DNA from: Komagataeibacter europaeus LMG 18890
GTDB taxonomy: Bacteria > Pseudomonadota > Alphaproteobacteria > Acetobacterales > Acetobacteraceae
Length of the DNA: 42,170 nt
Assembly (NCBI RefSeq): GCF_000285295.1
Contig: NZ_CADP01000006.1
Coordinates: 22,655-64,824, forward strand
Direction: 5' to 3'
Shown here: positions 34,255 to 42,170 of the stretch, one piece after another
Layout of the letters: every line of letters begins with the position of its first letter
How positions within the stretch are numbered: the first letter of the stretch is position 1
Notes under the pieces: generated by a model
What the model saw: the letters and a program-made list of their open reading frames with translations, nothing else
What the model was told of the DNA's origin: nothing
The model's database searches: none
Program-made: the position numbers and the translations under genes

Positions 34255-35247
34255 GTGGTGCCACCGCGTCGTTCCGAACGTATCCTCATGCGGCGTTCCG
34301 TCATTGTATCGGGCGGGCTGCATGTCGCGCTGCTGCTTGCCGTGCTGTTGCGGATGCCGGTGCCGGTTCCCAAGGAGCCGCCTCCGCCGCCCACGATCGA
34401 GATGGAATTCGCGGCCGATACCGGCACGTCCACCCCGCATAAGGGCGACAGGCCGGCGCCCAAGCCCGCCCCGGCGCCCGCGCCGGTCAGGCAGGAGGCA
34501 CCACCCGCGCCCACCCCGCCCGAAAAGGCGCCCAATGAGGAAGCGGCCCCACCGCCGCCGCCACCGCCGCCCATGCCGCCACCGCAGCAGGCGCCCAAGC
34601 CCGTGCCCGACGCGCCAACGCCGCCGCGTGAACAGCAGCCCTCGCCCGATGCGGTGAAGCTGCCGCCCACGCCGCCCAAGGCCGCGCCAGCACAGGCCCA
34701 TGCCCCCGTGCCCCCTTCGGCCCAGCCGGACCCGACGGCCGCACCCAAGGTGCAGGAACACTCAAGCACGACGCAGCCCAACGAGGCGAAGAAGCATGTG
34801 CCTGATACGCATTCCCTGCTGGCCACGCTGGATTCCTTCCGCGCTGACCAGAAGCAGACCCATCCGCCCAAGGCGCGGCCCAACCCGCAGCAGGGTGGCG
34901 CCCCTGATGGCGGTGGAACGCCGGATGGGGACATCACCAGTGCGCTGAACGCAACGCAGCAGAAGGCGATCGGCAATTCCGTGCGCCGCTGTTATTCGGA
35001 AGATACGGCTGCGCGTAATTATGCCCAGTTCGTGGCGCATCTGGTTGTGACAGTGGATGAGACGGGCACGGCACGCCTGGTGGAATTCGCCCCCCAGACG
35101 CAGGCACAGATGGCGTCGGACCCGTCCTATCGCGCACTGGCGGAACGTGCGCGTGATGCGGTGCTCAGCCCCACCTGTGCCAAACTGCCCATTCCGCAGA
35201 ATCTTCTGGGCCAGACCAGGCAACTGAAATTCGTATTCCGTCCCTGA
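34255..35247 (+). CDS. tolA: TolA-like periplasm-spanning protein
   Basis: Links the TolQR motor to TolB-Pal. 330 aa, GTG start with GGAG 10 nt upstream. One N-terminal membrane helix (VIVSGGLHVALLLAVLL), then a long proline-rich stretch (residues about 60-180) rather than the Ala/Lys coiled coil of enteric TolA. The C-terminal domain (residues about 225-330) has two cysteines. The TonB/TolA-type C-terminus ends LKFVFRP. The proline-rich middle makes a TonB-like architecture, common in alphaproteobacteria; TonB is excluded by the tolQRAB context. Confidence 0.9.
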   Translation: MVPPRRSERILMRRSVIVSGGLHVALLLAVLLRMPVPVPKEPPPPPTIEMEFAADTGTSTPHKGDRPAPKPAPAPAPVRQEAPPAPTPPEKAPNEEAAPPPPPPPPMPPPQQAPKPVPDAPTPPREQQPSPDAVKLPPTPPKAAPAQAHAPVPPSAQPDPTAAPKVQEHSSTTQPNEAKKHVPDTHSLLATLDSFRADQKQTHPPKARPNPQQGGAPDGGGTPDGDITSALNATQQKAIGNSVRRCYSEDTAARNYAQFVAHLVVTVDETGTARLVEFAPQTQAQMASDPSYRALAERARDAVLSPTCAKLPIPQNLLGQTRQLKFVFRP

Positions 35248-35277
35248 GAACAGGTGGACGAAGACGGGGAGATGAAA

Positions 35278-36642
35278 ATGACATCAAGCGTAAAGCCTTT
35301 GATTCCAGATGATGATGCCGACCGGCTGGCCGCGGCCTTTGGCCGTCGTGGTTTCATGGGGGCAGGGGTGGCCGGTGGCCTTATGGCCACGCCGCTGTTC
35401 GCCGCGGGTGCTGCCCATGCACAGGCTGGCGATGCCGAAATCACGGTGGACCAGGCCCGCACCGCGCCCATTCCCATTGTCCTGCCGTCGCTGGGCAGCG
35501 GTGTCGCGCAGCAGATCACGGATGTGATTTCCGCCGATCTGGCCAATTGCGGCCTGTTCCGTCCCATCAGCGCCAGCATGCCGCAGGGCACGCCCGATTT
35601 TGGCAGCTACAAGTCCATGGGCGCGCGCGCGGCCATGACCGGCAAGGTCATGGACCAGGGTAGCAGCCTGCGGGTGGAATTCCGGCTGTGGGATGTCATG
35701 ACCGGCAAGCAGATCCAGGGCACGGCCTACACCGCGGCAGCCCAGGACTGGCGCCGCATTGCGCATGTGATCGCCGATGTGATCTATGGCCGCCTGCTGG
35801 GTGAGCAGGGATATTTCAATTCCCGCATTGCCTATATTGCGCGTTCCGGTCCGCGGGCGCGACAGATCACGCGGCTTGCCATCATGGATCAGGACGGGGC
35901 GGACAGCCGTTACCTGACCAACGGGCAGTGGTTGACGCTGACGCCGCGTTTCAACCCGGCAAATAGTGAACTGGCATTCATGTCCTATGCCAACTACAGG
36001 CCGCGTGTTTACCTGTTCAACCTGAATACCGGACAGCAGAGGCTGCTGGGTGACTTTTCGGGTATTTCCTTTGCCCCCCGTTTCGCCCCGGATGGACGTT
36101 CCGTGGTCCTGTCGGTCACGCGTGGCGGCGGGTCGGACATCTATACGGTGGACCTGACAACGATGGCGCGGCGGCAGATCACGTCATCCGGCGCGATTGA
36201 CACCAGCCCGTCCTACAGCCCCGACGGGTCGCAGATCGTCTTCAACTCCGACCGTGGTGGTTCGCCGCAGCTTTATATCATGAGTGCCGCAGGCGGCGAC
36301 GCGAAACGGATTTCCTATGGCCGCGGGTATTACGGGTCCCCGGTCTGGTCCCCGCGCGGTGACCTGATCGCATTTTCGCGCATTGCCAACGGCAGCTTCT
36401 CGCTGGGGGTCATGGCGCCTGATGGAACGGGGGAGCGGATCCTGACGCAGGGCTTTACGGTGGAAAGCCCGACTTTCTGCCCCAATGGCCGCGTGCTGGC
36501 TTTCTGCCGCCAGAGTTCGGCGGGCAGAAATGGTGCCGGATTTGCAACAGGTATCAATACAATTGACATTACCGGCTTCCATGAACGGGCCCTGCCGGCG
36601 GGCAGCGCCTCCGATCCGACATGGTCGCCGCTGAATAAGTAA
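35278..36642 (+). CDS. tolB: Tol-Pal system beta-propeller protein TolB
   Basis: Periplasmic TolB, 454 aa, that mediates between TolA and Pal. The N-terminal alpha/beta domain (about 60-180) and a beta-propeller of repeats are clear ([37 protein letters not shown]). I take ATG 35278 because GGGGAG ends 6 nt upstream; GTG 35254 and ATG 35272 are in frame. The signal has a twin-arginine look: [13 protein letters not shown] then AAGAAHAQA. That would be unusual for TolB. Confidence 0.94.
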   Translation: MTSSVKPLIPDDDADRLAAAFGRRGFMGAGVAGGLMATPLFAAGAAHAQAGDAEITVDQARTAPIPIVLPSLGSGVAQQITDVISADLANCGLFRPISASMPQGTPDFGSYKSMGARAAMTGKVMDQGSSLRVEFRLWDVMTGKQIQGTAYTAAAQDWRRIAHVIADVIYGRLLGEQGYFNSRIAYIARSGPRARQITRLAIMDQDGADSRYLTNGQWLTLTPRFNPANSELAFMSYANYRPRVYLFNLNTGQQRLLGDFSGISFAPRFAPDGRSVVLSVTRGGGSDIYTVDLTTMARRQITSSGAIDTSPSYSPDGSQIVFNSDRGGSPQLYIMSAAGGDAKRISYGRGYYGSPVWSPRGDLIAFSRIANGSFSLGVMAPDGTGERILTQGFTVESPTFCPNGRVLAFCRQSSAGRNGAGFATGINTIDITGFHERALPAGSASDPTWSPLNK

Positions 36643-36889
36643 TTCTTTCAATATGTTGGACAGATAATATTCCGCTACCTAATCATTTAGAAAATGGCGG
36701 GTATGTGTTTGTCCAACATTGACTGTGGCCGGGTTTTACCTCTATGTTGATGGCGGTTTCCAGCGATCGCGAGTTTCTGTTGGACAGTTTGTTTGGCAGG
36801 GCGCAACGAGACTCGGGACCGTTCTATATTTAAATCCGGAAATTCAACAAATGGTTTCAAGAAATGAAACCGATCCAGGATCAAAAGTA
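36643..36889 (+). promoter_or_regulatory. pal leader with three copies of TGTTGGACA
   Basis: A 247-bp gene-free region between tolB and pal. TGTTGGACAG occurs directly at 36654-36663 and 36778-36787, and TGTCCAACA in inverse at 36710-36718. The region is AT-richer than the genes. It probably gives pal its own promoter, though I cannot place a clear -35/-10 pair. The repeats may bind a regulator or form hairpins (first with second). Confidence 0.5.
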
Positions 36890-37360
36890 ATGAAACTGAA
36901 GCTTCTTGGTGCGGCCGGCATGGCCCTTTTTCTCGCTGCCTGTTCCGATCATGCGAACAAGAACGTGAACACGGGCGCCGCCACGCAGCAGGTCGGCCCG
37001 ACCCCGGGCAGCGAGGCTGATCTGGTCGCAACCGCGGGTGACCGCGTGCTGTTCGCGCTGAACCAGAACACGCTGTCAAGCGACGCGAAGGCAACGCTGG
37101 ACAAGCAGGCTGCCTGGCTGGCCAAGTACCCGCAGGTACACGTGCAGATCGCTGGCAACTGCGATGACCGTGGCACGGAAGAATACAACATCGCGCTGGG
37201 TGAGCGTCGTGCCAATGCCGCGCATGACTATCTGGTGGCGAAGGGTGTCGATGCATCGCGCATCACCACCATTTCCTATGGTAAGGACCGTCCGACCGCT
37301 GTTGGCGATGACGAAGCATCCTGGGACCAGAACCGTAACGCCATCACGGCGGTACAGTAA
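36890..37360 (+). CDS. pal: Peptidoglycan-associated lipoprotein Pal
   Basis: Outer-membrane lipoprotein binding peptidoglycan, 156 aa. Lipobox FLAAC gives the acylated Cys near residue 18. The OmpA-like C-terminal domain is intact: VQIAGNCDDRGTEEYNIALGERRA contains the peptidoglycan-binding Asp/Arg pattern in NCDDRGTEEYN. Start ATG 36890 has CAGGA about 11 nt upstream; the long frame from 36719 runs through the repeat region and is rejected. A terminator follows. Confidence 0.96.
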   Translation: MKLKLLGAAGMALFLAACSDHANKNVNTGAATQQVGPTPGSEADLVATAGDRVLFALNQNTLSSDAKATLDKQAAWLAKYPQVHVQIAGNCDDRGTEEYNIALGERRANAAHDYLVAKGVDASRITTISYGKDRPTAVGDDEASWDQNRNAITAVQ

Positions 37361-37397
37361 GTTTCTGCCCACGCTTTTGATGGCGTGACAGTTATGG

Positions 37398-37434
37398 AAC
37401 CGGCCGGGCGCTTATCGCTCAGCCGGTTTTGTTT
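37398..37434 (+). terminator. Terminator after pal
   Basis: AACCGGC (37398-37404) pairs with GCCGGTT (37422-37428), 17-nt loop that can fold further, then TTGTTTT. It separates pal from cpoB. Confidence 0.7.
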
Positions 37435-37471
37435 TAGGTATGCATGTCTTGTGTTTCAAAGGGTTTGGTCC

Positions 37472-38200
37472 ATGCAGTCTGTGATGTCATGTTTCCTTTC
37501 GGTCCCCCTTCTGTGCCGGCGGTGGGGCAGGGTGGGCGTGCTGGCCGGTGGGGTCTCGCTGGCAGGCATGGGGCTGGCGCAGGCTGCTGGTGACAATACC
37601 CTGACCCTGCAACTGCTTGACCGTGTAAACGCACTGGAAGAACAGACGCGGGAAATGCGTGGCCAGATCGACCAGCTGACCAATCAGGTACAGCAGCAGA
37701 ATGCCGCCCTGAGCAAGCAGATCGGTGACATGGACTTCGCCATGCAGCATGGCCACGGCGGCACGGGTTCCAGCACCGTTGCCCCGCCCGCGACCACCGC
37801 CGCCCCGGCAGCCAAGCGCACGCCTGATGATGTGCTGAAGGCCGGCAATGACGCGTTGCTGAAGCAGGATTACGCCACGGCGCAGGCTGATGCGCAGCAG
37901 GTCCTGTCCGGCCCCAAATCCCCCCGGCAGGTGGATGCCCAGTACCTGCTGGCCCAGTCGCTGGCGGGGCAGAAACAGTACCGTCAGTCGGCGCTGGCCT
38001 ATTATGACGCCTATAACCGCGCACCGCACGGGCAGCGCGCGCCCAGTGCCCTGCTGGGGGTGGCGGCGACGCTTGTGGCGCTGAATGACAAGGCATCGGC
38101 CTGTCAGGCGCTGGACAAGCTCTCCAGCGAATTTCCCGAACCCGCCGCCCGCATCAAGTCCGCCGAACAGGTTTACCGTAAACGCGCCAAGTGTAGCTGA
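37472..38200 (+). CDS. cpoB: Cell division coordinator CpoB (YbgF)
   Basis: A 242-aa periplasmic protein that coordinates outer-membrane constriction with peptidoglycan synthesis through Tol. Signal peptide with cleavage near GLAQA. Then a coiled coil (LLDRVNALEEQTREM, QIDQLTNQVQQQ) typical of the YbgF N-terminus, an Ala/Pro linker, and a TPR-like C-terminal domain (DDVLKAGNDALLKQDYATA). Start ATG 37472 has AAAGGG about 9 nt upstream. Confidence 0.92.
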   Translation: MQSVMSCFLSVPLLCRRWGRVGVLAGGVSLAGMGLAQAAGDNTLTLQLLDRVNALEEQTREMRGQIDQLTNQVQQQNAALSKQIGDMDFAMQHGHGGTGSSTVAPPATTAAPAAKRTPDDVLKAGNDALLKQDYATAQADAQQVLSGPKSPRQVDAQYLLAQSLAGQKQYRQSALAYYDAYNRAPHGQRAPSALLGVAATLVALNDKASACQALDKLSSEFPEPAARIKSAEQVYRKRAKCS

Positions 38201-38217
38201 CCTGCGAGAGGGCGCTG

Positions 38218-39480
38218 GTGCTTTCGGCTGAACCCGTCGATCCGTCACGTTTTGCCACCATGATGGCGTCCCTTGGCCCATGGCCGGGCCAGGGCATGCC
38301 CGTGGCGGTTGCGGTATCGGGCGGGGCGGACAGCATGGCGCTGGCCATCCTTGCACGGCAATGGCGGCATGACGTGATGGCACTGGTGGTCGATCATGGC
38401 CTGCGTGCCGAATCCCGGTCCGAAGCCGTGCAGACCCTGGCCCGGCTGTCCTCGCTTGGTATTCCCGGTCGCCTGCTGACCCTGACGGGGCTGGCACGTG
38501 GCCCCCGCATGGCGGAACGTGCCCGGCGCATGCGCTATCAGGCCCTGTTCGCCGCCTGCCGGGAAATCGGGGCACTGGACCTGCTGGTGGCCCATCATGC
38601 GGGGGACCAGGCTGAAACGGTCATGATGCGCAGGCGCGCCGCCAGTGGTGATGACGGGCTGGCGGCCATGGCGGTTGCGACGCCCGTGGCGGATGTGCGC
38701 ATTGTCCGGCCATTGCTGGGCGTTGCCAAGTCTGCCCTGTATGCCACCGTTCGCGCGGCGGGGGTGGCATGGGTGGAAGATCCATCAAACCATGACCTGC
38801 GTACCGAACGCGCGCGGGCGCGGCAGGCGCTGGCCCATGACGGGACGCATGCCACATGGTTGCTGGCAGCGGCCCGACGCGCGGGGGCCGGGCGCATGGC
38901 GCATGATGCGGCGGATGCGCAATGGCTTGCGGCCCATGCACGGTTTCATTGCGGGGGATGGGTGGTGCTGCCTGCGGGGCTGGCGCCCGCAAGACTGCTT
39001 GCCGCCCTGATCCGCGTGGTTGGTGGACGGGATTACCCGCCCGGGCATGAGGCCGTCGGGCGACTGGCCCATGCGCCCCGGCCTGCAACTCTGGCGGGGA
39101 CGGCCATCATCCCGTGGCGCGATGGGCAGTGGATCATCGCGCGTGAGGAATCGGCACTTGCCCCACCCATGCCAGCCCGCGCGGGAGATGTCTGGGACCG
39201 GCGGTTCATGCTGCGGGCCCATGGCCTTGCGCCGGGGTGGATGATGGGGGCGGCGGGTGCCGTGGCATCATGGTGGCCTGCCGGCTGGTCGCGGTCCGTC
39301 TGGCCCGCGCGCGTGTTGCGTACGCTGCCCGCGCTGTGGCATGATGGCCGGGTCATGGCCGTTCCGCATATGGGACTGCGCACGCAGGATTGCGCGGCCG
39401 ATGCGGTTTTTGTGAACCAGCCACCCCATCCCGTGCTGCCCGGGGCCATGTTTTATGCGCCCGATGGCAGGCCTTGCTGA
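38218..39480 (+). CDS. tilS: tRNA(Ile)-lysidine synthetase
   Basis: Modifies C34 of tRNA-Ile(CAU) to lysidine so that it reads AUA; essential in most bacteria. 420 aa. The ATP PP-loop SGGADSMAL is near residue 39, and the family block DHGLRAESRSEA and AHHAGDQAETVMMR follow. GTG start at 38218 with GAGAGGG 5 nt upstream. The C-terminal half is divergent. It lies between cpoB and ftsH, as in many alphaproteobacteria. Confidence 0.94.
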   Translation: MLSAEPVDPSRFATMMASLGPWPGQGMPVAVAVSGGADSMALAILARQWRHDVMALVVDHGLRAESRSEAVQTLARLSSLGIPGRLLTLTGLARGPRMAERARRMRYQALFAACREIGALDLLVAHHAGDQAETVMMRRRAASGDDGLAAMAVATPVADVRIVRPLLGVAKSALYATVRAAGVAWVEDPSNHDLRTERARARQALAHDGTHATWLLAAARRAGAGRMAHDAADAQWLAAHARFHCGGWVVLPAGLAPARLLAALIRVVGGRDYPPGHEAVGRLAHAPRPATLAGTAIIPWRDGQWIIAREESALAPPMPARAGDVWDRRFMLRAHGLAPGWMMGAAGAVASWWPAGWSRSVWPARVLRTLPALWHDGRVMAVPHMGLRTQDCAADAVFVNQPPHPVLPGAMFYAPDGRPC

Positions 39481-39528
39481 TCCATTGTCATAAAAGGTGG
39501 TGGATTGGGGGTGTGAATGTCCCTTGAT

Positions 39529-39549
39529 CGTCCTATGTATGATAGGACG
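39529..39549. promoter_or_regulatory. Inverted repeat upstream of ftsH
   Basis: CGTCCTA (39529-39535) with TAGGACG (39543-39549), 7-nt centre, about 75 bp before the ftsH start. It may be a regulator site or hairpin. I could not assign a heat-shock promoter with confidence. Confidence 0.35.
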
Positions 39550-39624
39550 TAGTGAACGTGGCGTCTGTTCGTCTGCCCGCGTGGGGTGATGGCGAAGGGG
39601 CCAGCGGATGGAACAGTAGGCAAG

Positions 39625-41565
39625 ATGAACAATTTCGGCCGTAACCTGGCCCTGTGGGTTATCATCATCGTCCTGTTGCTGCTGCTGTTTAACGTTTTCC
39701 AGCCGGGAAGCGTGCAGCACGCATCGCAGCAACTGGCATATTCCGATTTCATCGGGGACGTGAACAGCGGGCATGTCCGGTCTGTCGTGGTGCAGGAACA
39801 TAACATCACTGGCACACTGACGGATGGCACTTCGTTCGACACGTACGCGCCGCAGGACCCGACCCTGATTTCCCGCCTGACGGAAAAGGGGGTGGAGGTT
39901 GCGGCCAAGCCGCTGGAAAGCGACACCAACCCCTTCCTGCGCTACCTGATCAACTATGCGCCGCTGTTGCTCATGGTGGGTGCGTGGATCTTCATCATGC
40001 GCCAGATGCAGTCTGGTGGCGGACGCGCCATGGGCTTTGGCAAGTCGCGTGCACGGATGCTGACCGAAAAGCAGGGCCGCGTGACGTTTGACGACGTGGC
40101 GGGCATTGATGAAGCCAAGGGCGAACTGCAGGAAATCGTCGACTTCCTGCGTGATCCGCAGAAGTTCACCCGCCTGGGCGGCAAGATCCCCAAGGGCGTG
40201 CTGCTGGTTGGCCCTCCCGGCACGGGTAAGACGCTGCTGGCCCGCGCCATCGCGGGTGAGGCGAACGTGCCGTTCTTCACCATTTCCGGTTCCGACTTCG
40301 TTGAAATGTTCGTGGGTGTGGGCGCGTCGCGTGTCCGTGACATGTTCGAACAGGGCAAGAAGGCCGCGCCCTGCATCATCTTCATTGACGAAATCGACGC
40401 GGTGGGCCGTCATCGTGGCGCGGGCCTCGGCGGCGGGAATGATGAGCGTGAGCAGACCCTGAACCAGATGCTGGTCGAGATGGACGGGTTTGACAGCAAT
40501 GAGGGCGTGATCCTGATTGCCGCGACCAACCGTCCCGACGTGCTGGATCCCGCCCTGCTGCGTCCCGGCCGCTTTGACCGTCAGGTCGTGGTGCCCAACC
40601 CTGATGTGGCAGGCCGTGAAAAGATCCTGCGTGTCCATATGCGCAAGGTGCCGCTGGCATCTGATGTGGACCCGAAAGTGATCGCCCGTGGCACGCCCGG
40701 TTTCTCGGGTGCGGATCTGGCCAACCTTGTCAATGAAGCAGCCCTCATGGCCGCCCGCCTTGGCAAGCGTACCGTCGCCATGCTGGAATTCGAGAACGCC
40801 AAGGACAAGGTGATGATGGGGGCCGAGCGCCGGTCCCTGGTCATGACCGAGGACGAGAAGAAGATGACCGCCTATCACGAAGGTGGCCATGCCCTTGTCG
40901 GTATCCTCACGCCCGGTTCCGACCCGGTTCACAAGGCGACCATCATTCCGCGCGGCCGTGCGCTGGGCATGGTGATGAGCCTGCCGGAAAAGGACCGTTA
41001 TTCCGAAAGCCGGTCATGGTGCATCGGCAAGCTGACGCTGGCCATGGGCGGGCGCGCGGCGGAGGAAATCATCTTTGGCCCCGACAATGTCTCCACCGGG
41101 GCGTCGGGTGACATCAAGATGGCGACCGATGTGGCCCGCCGGATGGTGACCGAATGGGGCATGAGCGAAAAGCTCGGCATGGTGGCCTATGGTGGCAACG
41201 GGCAGGAAGTGTTCCTTGGCCATAGTGTGACCCAGAACAAGAACGTGTCGGAGGAAACGGCCCGCGAGATCGATAACGAGGTCCGCAAGCTGATCGACGC
41301 CGCCTACGACCGTGCGCGTAGCCTGCTGCTGGAACATATTGACCAGTTGCACCGTCTGGGTAGTGCCCTGCTGGAATATGAAACCCTGACGGGTGAGGAA
41401 ATCCGGCAGGTGCTGCGCGGCGAGAAGATCGAGCGGGTGGTGGTTGACGACCCGATGCCGGAAAACCGGCGTCCGTCCGTGCCGCCTTCGGCTCCCTCGG
41501 CCCCGGTTGCGCCGCTTCCTGCGCCAGAAGGTGGCGGTGGGGTTGGTACGGCGCCGGCTGGTTAG
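39625..41565 (+). CDS. ftsH: ATP-dependent zinc metalloprotease FtsH
   Basis: Membrane-anchored AAA+ protease for quality control and regulated proteolysis. 646 aa. Two N-terminal helices (about 8-26 and 108-126), Walker A GPPGTGKT near residue 196, Walker B IIFIDEID, the second region of homology [19 protein letters not shown], and the zinc site HEGGH at about 418. The Pro-rich C-terminal tail is usual. I use ATG 39625 ([11 protein letters not shown]); an in-frame ATG at 39586 would add 13 residues. Confidence 0.97.
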   Translation: MNNFGRNLALWVIIIVLLLLLFNVFQPGSVQHASQQLAYSDFIGDVNSGHVRSVVVQEHNITGTLTDGTSFDTYAPQDPTLISRLTEKGVEVAAKPLESDTNPFLRYLINYAPLLLMVGAWIFIMRQMQSGGGRAMGFGKSRARMLTEKQGRVTFDDVAGIDEAKGELQEIVDFLRDPQKFTRLGGKIPKGVLLVGPPGTGKTLLARAIAGEANVPFFTISGSDFVEMFVGVGASRVRDMFEQGKKAAPCIIFIDEIDAVGRHRGAGLGGGNDEREQTLNQMLVEMDGFDSNEGVILIAATNRPDVLDPALLRPGRFDRQVVVPNPDVAGREKILRVHMRKVPLASDVDPKVIARGTPGFSGADLANLVNEAALMAARLGKRTVAMLEFENAKDKVMMGAERRSLVMTEDEKKMTAYHEGGHALVGILTPGSDPVHKATIIPRGRALGMVMSLPEKDRYSESRSWCIGKLTLAMGGRAAEEIIFGPDNVSTGASGDIKMATDVARRMVTEWGMSEKLGMVAYGGNGQEVFLGHSVTQNKNVSEETAREIDNEVRKLIDAAYDRARSLLLEHIDQLHRLGSALLEYETLTGEEIRQVLRGEKIERVVVDDPMPENRRPSVPPSAPSAPVAPLPAPEGGGGVGTAPAG

Positions 41566-41646
41566 GACATCTGATCCGGACGGAAGAATGTGGCGGGGTG
41601 GCCCATGGCTGCCCCGCTATGTTTGTATCTGGGCCATAAAAGATTG

Positions 41647-41747
41647 TTTCCAAATAATCTTTTGATAAAAAAGCAATAAAAATTTTTGGCTGCCGCTTTT
41701 TTGACAAAAGGCGGCATGCCCGGAAATATTCTGGAAAAAAGCTTTAC
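41647..41747 (-). repeat. Dispersed repeat copy C (inverted orientation)
   Basis: Read on the minus strand it matches copies A and B: a degenerate first hairpin (AAGCTTTTTTCC), ATGCCGCCTTTTGTCAAAAAAGCGGCA with one bulge, then GCCAAAAATTTTTATTG and TTTTTTATCAA. It lies between ftsH and folP. Confidence 0.65.
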
Positions 41748-41791
41748 TACAGACGCCCCTGGTATTTGCAGCACGACACCCGCATTGACAG

Positions 41792-42170
41792 ATGATGATG
41801 AACGACTGGTTGATTGAACCCCTTGGCCTGCTGCATGGGCCTGCCGCCCGACAGGCTGTAACGGCCGGGCTGGCCCGCTGGCTGGCAGGCGGACCATCAG
41901 CCTATACGCTGGCGCGGTTATGGGGCGGGGAGGAAGACGGACATATCGTGCCTGCCTGCGCCATTCCCGCGCAATGGGCACAGGTTGCGGACCGGGTCAG
42001 CGCGCCGTTTCCCGATGCCGGTCTGCCGTCCGGCCCGCAGGTGATGGGAATCATCAATGTCACGCCCGACAGTTTCAGTGATGGGGGACGGCATTATCAT
42101 GCCGTGCCCGCGCTGGAGGCCATACGGGCGATGTATGCGGCCGGATGCCGGATTGTTGATATCGGCGGTG
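41792..42170 (+). CDS. folP: Dihydropteroate synthase, 5' part (cut by window end)
   Basis: Condenses 4-aminobenzoate with hydroxymethyl-dihydropterin pyrophosphate in folate synthesis. The first 126 residues are seen, the frame stays open to 42170. The signature VMGIINVTPDSFSDGG appears after about 85 residues. E. coli FolP has only about 18 residues there, so this protein has an N-terminal extension (LARLWGGEEDGHI and so on). Three tandem ATGs (41792, 41795, 41798) make the exact start unclear. A strong Shine-Dalgarno is not evident. ftsH-folP order is widespread. Confidence 0.93.
   Translation, partial: MMMNDWLIEPLGLLHGPAARQAVTAGLARWLAGGPSAYTLARLWGGEEDGHIVPACAIPAQWAQVADRVSAPFPDAGLPSGPQVMGIINVTPDSFSDGGRHYHAVPALEAIRAMYAAGCRIVDIGG

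Noticed and set aside
39481-39624. Heat-shock sigma-32 promoter for ftsH
   Set aside because: CTTGAT at 39523 resembles a -35 but no matching -10 at the right spacing was found.
39268-40932. 554-codon minus-strand open frame opposite tilS and ftsH
   Set aside because: Spans two real genes and their intergenic gap on the other strand; no domain seen.
1-42170. CRISPR arrays, prophage, insertion sequences or integron
   Set aside because: No regularly spaced repeats, transposase or integrase motifs found; the only repeats are the three dispersed intergenic copies.

Overview
The window reads as a contiguous piece of chromosome from an acetic acid bacterium (Acetobacteraceae, Alphaproteobacteria), most likely Komagataeibacter or a close relative. 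That placement is inference. It rests on high GC coding DNA, a Zymomonas-type pyruvate decarboxylase next to a quinone-type D-lactate dehydrogenase and an acetolactate synthase/decarboxylase pair, an OprB-type porin, and alphaproteobacterial gene blocks (ruvCAB-ybgC-tolQRAB-pal-cpoB-tilS-ftsH-folP). I see no prophage, transposase, rRNA operon or CRISPR array.

Layout. Positions 1-6600 hold a pyruvate-node cassette on the plus strand: acetolactate decarboxylase, acetolactate synthase, membrane D-lactate dehydrogenase and pyruvate decarboxylase. Lactate can be oxidised to pyruvate, then sent to acetoin or to acetaldehyde. Positions 6600-11750 are looser: a Nudix hydrolase, a phosphotransferase-fold kinase and an OprB porin (minus), MoaB, and a DJ-1/PfpI gene broken by a one-base insertion exactly at its nucleophile elbow. 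Positions 11750-14510 hold a minus-strand group metZ-apaG-folE. A SAM-II riboswitch and a good promoter lie upstream of metZ, divergent from a tRNA-Gly(CCC) gene with its own promoter. Positions 14560-18811 hold a secreted unknown and a four-gene Mla/MCE-type lipid transporter (minus). Positions 19017-23369 hold a three-gene minus-strand run with overlapping ends: a large MscS-family channel, a 2-oxoglutarate/Fe dioxygenase-like protein and a membrane-anchored SGNH-like protein. Then come an RDD membrane protein, argJ and a periplasmic parvulin (minus).

From 26775 to the end everything is on the plus strand and mostly housekeeping: secA, yebC, ruvC-ruvA-ruvB (overlapping), ybgC, tolQ-tolR-tolA-tolB, pal, cpoB, tilS, ftsH, and the 5' part of folP, cut by the window end.

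Features beyond the genes: a SAM-II riboswitch, several terminators, three copies of a dispersed intergenic cruciform repeat (6648, 11701, 41647), a triplicated 10-bp motif in the pal leader, and palindromes upstream of aldC and between oprB and moaB. The strongest candidate for an undescribed functional unit is the channel/dioxygenase/SGNH run, but its function cannot be read from sequence alone.
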